NCBI RefSeq assembly: GCF_003725775.1
Contig: NZ_RJSG01000006.1
Span: 62,001 to 126,000 of the forward strand
Source: Nocardioides marmorisolisilvae
GTDB taxonomy: Bacteria; Actinomycetota; Actinomycetes; Propionibacteriales; Nocardioidaceae
Direction of reading: 5' to 3'
Length of the DNA stretch: 64,000 nt
The notes beneath the pieces are model-generated. The model saw only the letters and a list, made by a program, of their open reading frames with translations. It searched no databases and was not told the DNA's origin. Shown piece after piece: positions 1-7,403 of the stretch (its first letter is position 1; the number at the start of each line of letters is the position of its first letter). A program made the position numbers and the translations under genes.

Positions 1-255
1 ACGGGCCTTGCGCGCCATCACTGCGGCCACGCCGGTACCGATCAGCGAGAAGAAGACGGTCAGCTCGGCGAACCCGGCGATCGGGATGCTCGCGCCGGTG
101 CTGTCGTCGAAGGAGACGCCAGCGGCCTTGGCGATCACGGCGAGGACGGTGGTGGCGACGGCTGCGACGGCCGCCGCTGCAACACCGTGCTTCCAGATCG
201 GCTGACGCTCGGCGGTCGCGCTGGTGGTGGTGTGAATCTGCTGGGTGGTGGACAT
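1..255 (-). CDS. DUF6069 family membrane protein, 3' end cut by window edge
   Basis: The reading frame is open from an ATG at 255 down to base 1, giving 85 codons with no stop. The visible protein has a short polar N-terminus (MSTTQQIHTTTSATAERQPIW), a hydrophobic helix rich in Ala/Val at about residues 24-43, a short loop with GVSFDD, and a second hydrophobic segment around residues 60-80 ending in MARKAR. This pattern (first helix, GVS loop, IPIAGFAELT, second helix, Arg/Lys) matches the actinobacterial DUF6069 membrane family, whose function is unknown. Codon use is strongly GC3-biased, supporting a real gene. The C-terminal part lies outside the window. Confidence 0.75.
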   Translation of the reverse strand, partial: MSTTQQIHTTTSATAERQPIWKHGVAAAAVAAVATTVLAVIAKAAGVSFDDSTGASIPIAGFAELTVFFSLIGTGVAAVMARKAR

Positions 256-385
256 CGCGGGCTCCGTTCCTGGGACGGACCGCCCTGTGCGACCCGCTCA
301 TCCACACGACGAACGGATTTCCGTGTATTCGACATCGGCCACCGAGAAATTCGTTGGCGACTTTCCGATGTGACATCGTGACCGC

Positions 386-565
386 GTGGCTGAGCGGGAG
401 ATCAAGGTGCCGATGCTGATCGTGGCGGTGCTGTGCATGCTCTCAGCCCTGGCCGGCGGGACCCTGGTCTTCGTGGACGGCGGCCAGGCGCTCGGGTTCG
501 CCCTGCTGGGGTTCTTCGGCGCCGGTGCCTTCGTGCTCGGGCGCAAGGCTCTCGGCTTCGACTGA
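386..565 (+). CDS. Small two-helix membrane protein (59 aa), hypothetical
   Basis: A GTG-initiated frame encodes MAEREIKVPMLIVAVLCMLS followed by a Gly turn, a VDGGQALG loop and a second hydrophobic helix (FALLGFFGAGAFVLG) ending in RKALGFD. Nearly every codon ends in G or C, as in the neighbouring genes, which argues for real coding sequence despite the short length. Two membrane segments are predicted at about residues 9-27 and 38-53. An ATG eight codons further in is an alternative start. I recognise no family. It converges on the alpha/beta hydrolase gene across the inverted repeat at 580-670. Confidence 0.55.
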   Translation: MAEREIKVPMLIVAVLCMLSALAGGTLVFVDGGQALGFALLGFFGAGAFVLGRKALGFD

Positions 566-579
566 CGTCCTTCCCCCAG

Positions 580-670
580 AATGACGCTCCTCGCCATTTG
601 CTACACCAGCGCTGTCACAGGGCCTTCGCGAGAGCCCTGGTGTAGCAAATCAACTCCAGCGCGCGTCATT
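580..670. repeat. Long imperfect palindrome between convergent genes
   Basis: Two nested pairs of arms are perfect reverse complements. The outer 8-bp arms are AATGACGC (580-587) and GCGTCATT (663-670). The inner 14-bp arms are ATTTGCTACACCAG (596-609) and CTGGTGTAGCAAAT (637-650). The loop is about 27 nt. The element lies 15 nt past the stop of the small membrane protein and overlaps the last codons and stop of the hydrolase gene. It could be a bidirectional terminator or a REP/MITE-like palindromic element; its AT-rich inner arms are unlike a simple GC-rich terminator. Confidence 0.7.
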
Positions 671-1454
671 CCGCCGCGTTCGAGGGAATTGACTCGAGGC
701 ACTCGCGGATCGTGGCCGCGACGAGATCCGGATCGTCGAACATCGGCACGTGGCCGACTCCCGGCAGGACCTTCCACGTGGCCTCGGGCATCAGGACCCG
801 GGCGCGCGCACCGATCGTTTCCATCGGCAAGATGCGGTCGAGCTCCGACCACGCCAGGGTGACCGGGCACGGCAGCGGATCCATCGGCGCGACGTACTCC
901 TCGGTGGTGAGCATCTCCTCGCGGATGGTGCAGCCGACGAGGTCGTCGACGAGACGCTTCAGCTCGGCAGCGCTGACACGCTCCCCATGAGAGGCGCTGT
1001 CGCGCAGGGCGAGGCGCCGAACCCAGGGCAGATGCGCTGCCATGGGCATGACCCAACGCGTCCTGAGCGCCAGCGTGATGGCCTTCTCCAGCTTCGCGGC
1101 CCCGGGTAGATGCTCGCCCGTCCCGATGTCCCAGCAACCAGCGGGCGACAGTGCGCAGACGCTTGCTGCCCGTCCGCGTCGTGCGAGCTCGAGGGCGATC
1201 CACCCGCCGAGTGAGTTGCCGACCAAGTGAGGACGCTCGAGACCCAGGTCGTCCAGGCTGCGCTCCGCGTCGTCGACCAGGTCGCGGACCGTGGTGCCAG
1301 GCCGAGCCGGGCGTCCGCCACGGTGTCCGGCCGCGGTCAGGGCGAAGACCTCGTAGTCGGCGTCGAGGAGCGGGACGACGTTGCTCCACATCGTCTCGCT
1401 CCCCGTGACGCCGTGAAGCAGGACGACCGGCTCCCCGGTCCCTGACCGGATCAC
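666..1454 (-). CDS. Alpha/beta hydrolase
   Basis: The 262-residue protein has the alpha/beta-hydrolase core: an HG oxyanion motif (VVLLHGVTGS, near residue 14), the nucleophile elbow GNSLGG (Ser), an acid residue after the sixth strand (WSELDRILP) and the catalytic His in PGVGHVPMFDDP. The start was placed at the GTG at 1454 because it overlaps the stop of the upstream oxidoreductase as GTGA, a typical translationally coupled junction. An in-frame ATG at 1652 would instead run backwards through the oxidoreductase C-terminus. The substrate is unknown. Co-transcription with the oxidoreductase places it under the ECF41-type promoter at 2794-2820. Its last codons lie in the palindrome at 580-670. 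Confidence 0.8.
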   Translation of the reverse strand: MIRSGTGEPVVLLHGVTGSETMWSNVVPLLDADYEVFALTAAGHRGGRPARPGTTVRDLVDDAERSLDDLGLERPHLVGNSLGGWIALELARRGRAASVCALSPAGCWDIGTGEHLPGAAKLEKAITLALRTRWVMPMAAHLPWVRRLALRDSASHGERVSAAELKRLVDDLVGCTIREEMLTTEEYVAPMDPLPCPVTLAWSELDRILPMETIGARARVLMPEATWKVLPGVGHVPMFDDPDLVAATIRECLESIPSNAAE

Positions 1455-2755
1455 GACGCCCTCGAACGATCGGAAAGCACGGGGTACGAAGCGTGCTGCT
1501 CGGGGCCGAATCGTGCTCCGACCGGGGCACGGCCGCCGGACTGCGACCCTGCGCCGGTGACCGCCCTTCTCTTCGGACCCTTCGGCCAGGAGTACGCGCC
1601 GGGTTGGGTGGACTCCTTCTTCGGGGAGTCGACCACCATCTCGCAGATCCACTCCTTGACCCGCGCTCCGGTCCGCCCACCGAGGTGGAAGCGACGCGCG
1701 GTGTCGTCACTGCGGACCAGCTGGATGTAGCCCCTCTTGCGGCCGAGGCTGATGCACTGGAGCACGTACCCGATCGTCAGCTCGCGGGGCACCGCGCCTC
1801 GGATGGCTGCGAGCAGAGTGTGGGCCGCGTGCGCGCCCATGGGCAGCGCTGTCGCGCAACCCATGCGCAGGTGGCCGGCTACCGACTGCGGCGCGACGAC
1901 CGCGTCTCCCGCACCGAGGATGGCCGGGTTGTCGATGCAGCGCAGGTACTCGTCGACCTCCAGCCGGCCCGCCTCGTCGACGGGAAGGCCGCTGGCGCGA
2001 GCAAGATCCGGCACGTCGAAGGCAGCTGCCACGATGCACAGCTCGTGATCGAGCGCCCGGTCACCAGAGAGACGGAGCCCTCCGGGCACTACGGTCGAAA
2101 CCTCGGCGTGCTCGTCGATCCGAACTCCGAGGCGCTCCAGCGTTCGTCGCAGCGAACGACGTGCGGCAGGTCGCATCTGCGCCACCAATTCGCCGGCGCA
2201 GTACAGCGTGACGGACAACTCCGGGTGCTGCTCGGCGAGCTCGCTCGCGATCTCCACCCCGGTGAGTCCCCCGCCGACGATCGATACGCGCGCCCTGGGG
2301 GGAAGCGCCCTCACTGCCTCGGCCGCGGCTGAAGCGCCGTCGTGGTCCGCGATCACGTAAGCGTGCTCGGCAGCACCCTCGATCGCCGTCGAGGCGAAGC
2401 TCCCCACGGCGTACAGGAGGTAGTCGTAGGGCAGCCGAAGATCCTCGTCATCGCTCACGACGAGGACCTCGCGGGCAACGGTGTCGATCAGCTCGGCGCG
2501 ACCCACGACGACCTCTGCGTCGGCGTGCAGCAGCCAGGCAAGGGGGATCGTCACGGCGTTCCGTGAGCCCGCGGCGACCTCGTGGAGGCGGATGCGCTCG
2601 ACGAACACCGGCTTCGGGTTGACCACCGTCACGACTGTTCGGCTGCGCTCCTCCTCAGTGAGTGAGCCGAGAAAACGGTTCGTCGCCATCATCCCTGCGT
2701 AACCGGCACCGATGACGACCACGCGGTTGGTCTTGGTTCTCGGGGTGAAGCTCAT
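1451..2755 (-). CDS. NAD(P)/FAD-dependent oxidoreductase, NDH-2-like
   Basis: The protein (434 aa) begins MSFTPRTKTNRVVVIGAGYA, with the FAD-binding GxGxxG motif near residue 15. A second Rossmann motif (VSIVGGGLTGVEIASELAE) for NAD(P)H lies near residue 150, and the GAGDAVV motif contacting FAD near residue 280. This is the type II NADH dehydrogenase or ferredoxin-reductase-like fold. A roughly 60-residue basic tail follows the core. The ATG at 2755 is preceded by a good AGAGGGAG ribosome-binding sequence. The gene is divergent from the ECF41 sigma factor, and oxidoreductases are one of the three typical partner classes of ECF41 sigma factors (carboxymuconolactone decarboxylase, oxidoreductase, epimerase). 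It is therefore the probable regulatory target. Confidence 0.85.
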   Translation of the reverse strand: MSFTPRTKTNRVVVIGAGYAGMMATNRFLGSLTEEERSRTVVTVVNPKPVFVERIRLHEVAAGSRNAVTIPLAWLLHADAEVVVGRAELIDTVAREVLVVSDDEDLRLPYDYLLYAVGSFASTAIEGAAEHAYVIADHDGASAAAEAVRALPPRARVSIVGGGLTGVEIASELAEQHPELSVTLYCAGELVAQMRPAARRSLRRTLERLGVRIDEHAEVSTVVPGGLRLSGDRALDHELCIVAAAFDVPDLARASGLPVDEAGRLEVDEYLRCIDNPAILGAGDAVVAPQSVAGHLRMGCATALPMGAHAAHTLLAAIRGAVPRELTIGYVLQCISLGRKRGYIQLVRSDDTARRFHLGGRTGARVKEWICEMVVDSPKKESTQPGAYSWPKGPKRRAVTGAGSQSGGRAPVGARFGPEQHASYPVLSDRSRAS

Positions 2756-2793
2756 GGTCCTGCTCCCTCTCGTTCTTGATACGTCGCCAAGAG

Positions 2794-2820
2794 GACGAGG
2801 CGGTCGTCCGACGTGTGACA
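2794..2820 (-). promoter_or_regulatory. ECF41-type promoter of the oxidoreductase-hydrolase operon
   Basis: On the minus strand TGTCACA (2820-2814) is followed by a 16-bp spacer and CGTC (2797-2794). This matches the ECF41 promoter signature as I recall it. Transcription would begin about 30 nt before the ATG at 2755. The matching element on the other strand (2867-2893) has exactly the same spacing, so chance is unlikely. Confidence 0.75.
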
Positions 2821-2866
2821 CACCGGGCGGTTCGTCGGCACGAGGCCTAGACCGGAGGAATCGCGA

Positions 2867-2893
2867 TGTCACAGAACGGGCCCACATCTCGTC
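2867..2893 (+). promoter_or_regulatory. ECF41-type autoregulatory promoter of the sigma gene
   Basis: TGTCACA (2867-2873), a 16-bp spacer, then CGTC (2890-2893). The element is identical in format to the divergent one at 2794-2820. It would give an untranslated leader of roughly 65-70 nt before the ATG at 2969, implying autoregulation of the sigma factor. Confidence 0.75.
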
Positions 2894-2968
2894 CTATGCG
2901 CAGACGAGTTCTGCCACGCAGCGTGCGTTCTCGTCGTACAGACTGACCCGCACGAGACGAGGACCTCC

Positions 2969-3859
2969 ATGACCGACGAGCAAGCTGCCCTTCTCTTCGA
3001 AGGACACCGCGCATACCTGACGGCGGTCGCGTACAGGTTGCTCGGAACCGTGGCCGATGCCGAGGATGCGGTCCAGGAGACCTACCTGCGCTTCGCCCGC
3101 GCCGACCTCGCGAAGATCCACGAGCCGCGCGGGTGGCTCACGACTGCGATCAGCCGGATCTGCCTCGACCACCTCGGGTCCGCGCGCGTACGCCGCGAGC
3201 AGTACGTCGGGCAGTGGTTGCCCGAGCCGGTCGTGGGGACAGGCATCGGGATGGACTGGCTGGGCCCGGAGGACCGGGTCACGCTCGACGATTCGGTGAG
3301 CATGGCGATGCTGGTCGTGCTGGAGTCACTGAGCCCCGCCGAACGCACGGCCTTCGTCCTCCACGACGTGCTCAGCCTCAGCTACGACGACGTGGCGACC
3401 ACTGTCGGCCGATCCGAGCAGGCGTGCCGGCAGCTGGTCAGCAGGGCCCGAGTGCACATCAAGGAAAGGGCGCCCCGATTCACTGTCGACGCAGACCAGC
3501 AGAGCGAGGTAGTCCAAGCCTTCCTCGCTGCCTGTACCGACGGCAGCGTCGACACCTTGGTCGACGTTCTCGCCCCGGAGGTGGTGCTGCGCTCGGATGG
3601 TGGCGGCGTGGTCAGCGGGGTCGCCATGCGACCGGTGATCGGCGCGCGCAACGTCGCGCGACTCCTGCTCGGAGTGGCCGCGAAGCACGAGGCGTTCCCC
3701 TGGACGAGTCGCGTCAACGGCGCTCCTGGCCTCGTCTTCGAGAGCCAGGACGGAGTGGCTGGGGTGATGGCCTTCACGGTGGACGCCGGAAGGATCACCG
3801 AGATCCACTTCGTCGTGAACCCCGAGAAGCTCAGCCGCGTGCCACGCGCCGATCACTGA
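2969..3859 (+). CDS. sigJ: ECF41-group RNA polymerase sigma factor with SnoaL-like C-terminal domain
   Basis: The protein has 296 residues. Sigma region 2 spans about residues 6-75 (GTVADAEDAVQETYLRFAR) and sigma region 4 about 108-165 (LSLSYDDVATTVGRSEQACRQLVSRA). A C-terminal SnoaL/NTF2-like domain follows. The three hallmarks of ECF41 are visible: WLPEP in the linker (83-87), DGGG in the C-terminal domain (210-213) and a C-terminal NPxKL-type motif (NPEKL, 284-288). In this group the fused C-terminal domain controls activity in place of a separate anti-sigma factor, and none is encoded nearby. The gene is divergent from the oxidoreductase operon, and both promoters carry the expected recognition sequence. 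The inducing signal is unknown. Confidence 0.92.
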   Translation: MTDEQAALLFEGHRAYLTAVAYRLLGTVADAEDAVQETYLRFARADLAKIHEPRGWLTTAISRICLDHLGSARVRREQYVGQWLPEPVVGTGIGMDWLGPEDRVTLDDSVSMAMLVVLESLSPAERTAFVLHDVLSLSYDDVATTVGRSEQACRQLVSRARVHIKERAPRFTVDADQQSEVVQAFLAACTDGSVDTLVDVLAPEVVLRSDGGGVVSGVAMRPVIGARNVARLLLGVAAKHEAFPWTSRVNGAPGLVFESQDGVAGVMAFTVDAGRITEIHFVVNPEKLSRVPRADH

Positions 3860-3896
3860 CCGCACCGGGACTGGACATGCTCAGGTGCCGAAGCGC

Positions 3897-4958
3897 CTAC
3901 TGGTTCACCTTCTCCTGGAGCCGCTCCTCGACGGCGGCGGCCACCTTCGCCTCAACCTTCTCGTTGCTGCGCCGCCGCAGTCGCTTCACGACGACGATGA
4001 TCAGCCAGACCAGGGCGATGAGTCCCAGGATGAACGCGATCAGCAGGACGAACGACCAGACCGACACCACGGTCCGGCTCGACGCGGTGACCGGGTTCAG
4101 GGACGCGGTCGAGCCGGCAGCATCGGTGAAGACCGGGGTCACGGTGACCTTGCCCGTCACCCAGAGCATGGCGTGCACACCGTCGACGGTCGCCTTGGTG
4201 TCCCAGGACTCACCGGGCAGCAGTTGAGGCAGTCGCGGGAGCTTCACCGTCTTGGAACCGACACCGAGCCCGCCGGCGATCGTCGCCTTCTGCAGGCCGC
4301 CCAGCACGGTGTTGCCGGTGTTGTGGACGGTGAAGCTGATGGTGGCGTGACCGGTGCCGAGCGGGTTGTGGCCGTCGTAGTCGAGCTTCAGGTTCTCGAT
4401 CGTGAGCTTCGACTGGACCTGACCGCTGACGCGGGTCTCGATGCGCAGGCCGACGCGGCGGTGGATGACGGTGCCGGAACCGGAAGGGTCCTTCTGGTCG
4501 AGCACCGTCACGATGCCGCCCACGTGGTCCCCGGGCGTCGCGTTGTCGGGGACCGTCATGGTGAAGGGGATCTGGACCTGCTTGCCCGGTGCGACGGTGA
4601 CGCGCGCGACCGCGGGCTTCACCCAGGCGCCGATGCCGTTCGACTTCTTGTCCGGCGTGAGGATGTCGAAGCCGCCGGTGCCGGTCGTGAACCCGTCGGC
4701 GGCGTAGAGCTTGAGGGTGATCTTCTTCGGCCCGGTGTTGTTGATGTCGATGCCGTCGGTGATCTGTTCACCCGCCTTGACGGTGTAGGTGAACTTCGGT
4801 CGGCCGGAACCGTACTTGCTCAGGGCCGTGCGCACCGTCCAGGCGATCTTGGAGTCGGCCGAGTCTGCGGCGTTCGCGGGCACGACGGTGAGGGTGAGGC
4901 CGGCGAGGACGAGCACGACCAGCACAAGGAGGGAGCGGTTGAACCGGGACACGATCAC
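3897..4958 (-). CDS. DUF916 / WxL-interacting surface protein
   Basis: The product (353 aa) has a Sec signal peptide (residues 1-31, cleavage near ANA-AD). An extracellular part follows with two Ig-like strand-rich domains (FTYTVKAGEQITDGIDINNTG; later FTVHNTGNTVLGG). One membrane helix lies around residues 300-325, and the tail is basic (KRLRRRSNEK). This is the architecture of DUF916 proteins, known in Firmicutes as WxL-interacting proteins that hold WxL-domain proteins at the cell wall. The adjacent, co-oriented phosphatase ends in a WxL-like domain, so the two probably act as a pair outside the membrane. The gap between them is 90 bp. The binding partner is inferred from the family, not shown by the sequence. 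Confidence 0.8.
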   Translation of the reverse strand: MIVSRFNRSLLVLVVLVLAGLTLTVVPANAADSADSKIAWTVRTALSKYGSGRPKFTYTVKAGEQITDGIDINNTGPKKITLKLYAADGFTTGTGGFDILTPDKKSNGIGAWVKPAVARVTVAPGKQVQIPFTMTVPDNATPGDHVGGIVTVLDQKDPSGSGTVIHRRVGLRIETRVSGQVQSKLTIENLKLDYDGHNPLGTGHATISFTVHNTGNTVLGGLQKATIAGGLGVGSKTVKLPRLPQLLPGESWDTKATVDGVHAMLWVTGKVTVTPVFTDAAGSTASLNPVTASSRTVVSVWSFVLLIAFILGLIALVWLIIVVVKRLRRRSNEKVEAKVAAAVEERLQEKVNQ

Positions 4959-5048
4959 GAACTTTCAGCGAGGGGGCGGATGGACGGGTGGGGACAGCAC
5001 CTCGCGGCGCTGCCCCCACCCGTACCGGTTTGAGCGGTGGAACGGGAC

Positions 5049-7232
5049 TTACATCAGGGTGTAGGTGATCTCGCCCCAGAAGTTGTGCGCACCGTCGTTG
5101 CTGACGGACACGGGGAACTTCAGGTTGAGGTTGGCACCCACCTGGGCGCTACCGGGGGCGTGACCGTTGGCCGCCGAGGCCAGCGTCCGGGAGTCGGCCA
5201 GGCCGGTCCCGCTGCTGTACCCGTTGGAGACGGTCGCGCCGGCGTTGGCGCCACCACCGGCGGACAGGATCGACGGCACCCACCCGACGTACTTGCCGAG
5301 CAGCGTTGCGTTGCCGTCCTTGAAGTCCGACACCTGGGCACTCAGCGACCAGGACGTGTCCCCGAAGGTCCGGGAGTCCGTCACGGTGAGCGGGTCGATC
5401 GCACCACTGGCGGTGAAGTAGTTGCCGTGGCGGTTGGCCGTACCCAGGTTGATCAGGTGGTTGCCACCGTTGATGAACCAGCCGAGCTCACCGGGGTTGG
5501 CCGGCGGGACGTCGAGCGCGATGAGCTGCCCGTCGCCCTGGGTGCCGTCCCACTTGGTGATGTTCACGGTGTCCTGAGCGGTGCCGACCGGAGCCACACC
5601 CGTCGTGGCCGTGTACTTGTCGGCAGTGGCGTTCGTCGGCTGGCCCGGAGCACCGCTGGCGCCCTGGTTCCGGTCGAAGGTGCCGTTGCCGTTGGTGTCG
5701 GCCAGCGTCGTCGTGGTCTGCGAAGCACCGCAGAAGGTGCCGACGTGCTGCGTCGTGAACTTGTTCGGGTAGTCACACACACCCGCGACCACGTTCGTCA
5801 CCGACAGCTTGTCGTTGGTGACAGCGACCTTGAGGTAGGTGCGGACGTTGTCCTGGTTCTCGACCGAGTTGGCCCAGTGCAGGGTGTGGTTGCCACCCGG
5901 ACCCGGAGCCCACGGCATCGTGCCGGCCGGGTACTTGCCGCTGTGCGTGGCGTCGCTCGTGCCCGAGATCGGCTCGGTCAGCGGGTAGTACTTCGAGCCC
6001 GAGGCCGAGTTGGTGGTCACGTAGATGACACCGCCCGGACCCTCCAGGACGTTGTTCGCACCCTGCGCCTCGGCCGCGTTCTGGCGGTCGGGGCCGGCGC
6101 CCTTGTTCTGCAGGACGTAGGAACGCGAGTACGAGTGGTCGTGGCCCTGGAGCACCAGGTTGATGCCCAGCTCCGAGAACGCCTGCGTGTACGGCTGGCG
6201 ACGCGCGACGTTGTCGGAGTCGTTGGCGTGCGAGGCCGGCGAGTACAGGGCGTGGTGGTACGACACGACGCGCCACTTGGCACCCGGGTTCGCCTTGACG
6301 GCCTGGGTCACGAACGCCATGTGCGCGGGGTCCTTGGTGGACGACTGCGCGTTGGAGTTGATGACCACGAACAGCACGCCCTTGTAGACGTACCAGTAGT
6401 CGCCGCCCGCGGTGGTCTGCAGGTTGGCGGTGGTGGTGTCGTTGTTCGGCAGCGAGAAGTGGTACTTGTAGCCGAGGTCGGACGAGTCGTGGTTACCGAT
6501 CGCCGCGGCGTACGGCAGGGTGCGCAGCTGGTCCGGGGTGAACCAGGCGTCCCACTGCGACTCCACGTTCGCGGTCTCGATCTGGTCACCGGTGGAGGTG
6601 AGCAGCTCGAGCGGGAGCGCGTCGTCCGAGGCGTCGGCCTGCAGGACGTTCAGGGTGTCCGCCCAACCAGCGGCGTCCTCCTTGAGGTCCGCGGAGGTCG
6701 ACTGCGAGTTGTTGTTCGAGTCGGCACCCAGCTGCGGGTCACCGAACGCGGCGAACTCGAAGCCGCTGCCCAGACCGAAGGAGCCGGTCTTGAACGTGTA
6801 CGACGCCGAGGTGCTGCCGTCGCTGGCGAGGACCTGGTAGGTGTACGAGGTGTTGGCCTCGAGGGTGTCGAGCAGCGCGCTGCCGCGGTACGGCGACCGC
6901 GCGATGTCGCCACCGGAGGAGCCCGTGGTCGGGGTGACCGAGGCGTTGTAGCTCATGACGTCCTCGTCGAAGGCGCCGGCGTTCAGGTCGGCGGTCTTCT
7001 CGAGCTGGACGGTGGAATCAGTACCCGCGCTGGCGTACCAGGTGACGTAGCGCTGCGTCTCGTTGGCGCCCACACCCAGGACGAGGTCCTTAAAGGTGAC
7101 CGAGCCGGCAGCCTGGGCTGCCGGGGCGAGAACGCCGGTCACGAGGATGCCTGCGCCGAGAGCAAGAGCTCCCGCGCCGGCCACCACGCGGCGGCGTGCG
7201 GACTTCGGTGTCCGCGACGAACTGACCTTCAT
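5049..7232 (-). CDS. Secreted purple-acid-phosphatase-like metallophosphoesterase with C-terminal WxL-like domain
   Basis: The 727-residue product starts at an ATG (7232) behind an AAGGA ribosome-binding sequence. A long signal peptide (1-42) precedes a fibronectin-III-like domain (about 44-150). The calcineurin-like phosphoesterase domain carries the expected metal ligands: FGDPQ (D165), TGDQ (D216), GNHD (246-249), SYHHA (H326/H327) and GHDHS (363-366). After a linker rich in Asn/Thr/Gly, the last 100 residues contain WSLSAQVSDF (W628-x-L630), a YVGW segment and a terminal EITYTLM, resembling the ends of WxL domains. It probably hydrolyses extracellular phosphoesters while bound at the cell surface through the adjacent DUF916 protein. 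The first half is a confident assignment; the WxL call rests on my reading of the motif. Confidence 0.85.
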   Translation of the reverse strand: MKVSSSRTPKSARRRVVAGAGALALGAGILVTGVLAPAAQAAGSVTFKDLVLGVGANETQRYVTWYASAGTDSTVQLEKTADLNAGAFDEDVMSYNASVTPTTGSSGGDIARSPYRGSALLDTLEANTSYTYQVLASDGSTSASYTFKTGSFGLGSGFEFAAFGDPQLGADSNNNSQSTSADLKEDAAGWADTLNVLQADASDDALPLELLTSTGDQIETANVESQWDAWFTPDQLRTLPYAAAIGNHDSSDLGYKYHFSLPNNDTTTANLQTTAGGDYWYVYKGVLFVVINSNAQSSTKDPAHMAFVTQAVKANPGAKWRVVSYHHALYSPASHANDSDNVARRQPYTQAFSELGINLVLQGHDHSYSRSYVLQNKGAGPDRQNAAEAQGANNVLEGPGGVIYVTTNSASGSKYYPLTEPISGTSDATHSGKYPAGTMPWAPGPGGNHTLHWANSVENQDNVRTYLKVAVTNDKLSVTNVVAGVCDYPNKFTTQHVGTFCGASQTTTTLADTNGNGTFDRNQGASGAPGQPTNATADKYTATTGVAPVGTAQDTVNITKWDGTQGDGQLIALDVPPANPGELGWFINGGNHLINLGTANRHGNYFTASGAIDPLTVTDSRTFGDTSWSLSAQVSDFKDGNATLLGKYVGWVPSILSAGGGANAGATVSNGYSSGTGLADSRTLASAANGHAPGSAQVGANLNLKFPVSVSNDGAHNFWGEITYTLM

Positions 7233-7306
7233 TAGCGATCCTTTGCGATGTCGGGAGGAAGGGCAAATGGGTCGTGCAGGGGTCGTGCGGGCGCCAACCT
7301 TTCGGG

Positions 7307-7328
7307 CTCCGATGAAATCGGAGTGAAC
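7307..7328 (-). promoter_or_regulatory. Palindrome CTCCGATGAAATCGGAG upstream of phosphatase gene
   Basis: A perfect 7-bp inverted repeat with a GAA centre (7307-7323) lies about 75 bp upstream of the phosphatase ATG. A nearly identical sequence (CTCCGATGGAAATCGG, 9374-9388) sits just ahead of the hupE-like gene. Read on the minus strand, 7328-7307 also resembles two 11-nt direct-repeat units starting GTTCA and TTTCA, the form of an actinobacterial PHO box. Which reading matters cannot be settled here. Confidence 0.4.
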
Positions 7329-7403
7329 GCGGGCGGGCAGTTCGGGGCGGCGCACGCGTACTTCTGGAAGACGTGGCTTGAACACCTCGGAAGAGCGGCT
7401 TGA

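Noticed and set aside
5037-7235. A 732-codon open frame on the plus strand opposite the phosphatase gene
   Set aside because: It is an antisense shadow: the minus strand encodes a recognisable phosphatase with signal peptide and metal motifs, while the plus frame is a low-complexity Val/Arg/Gly-rich translation.
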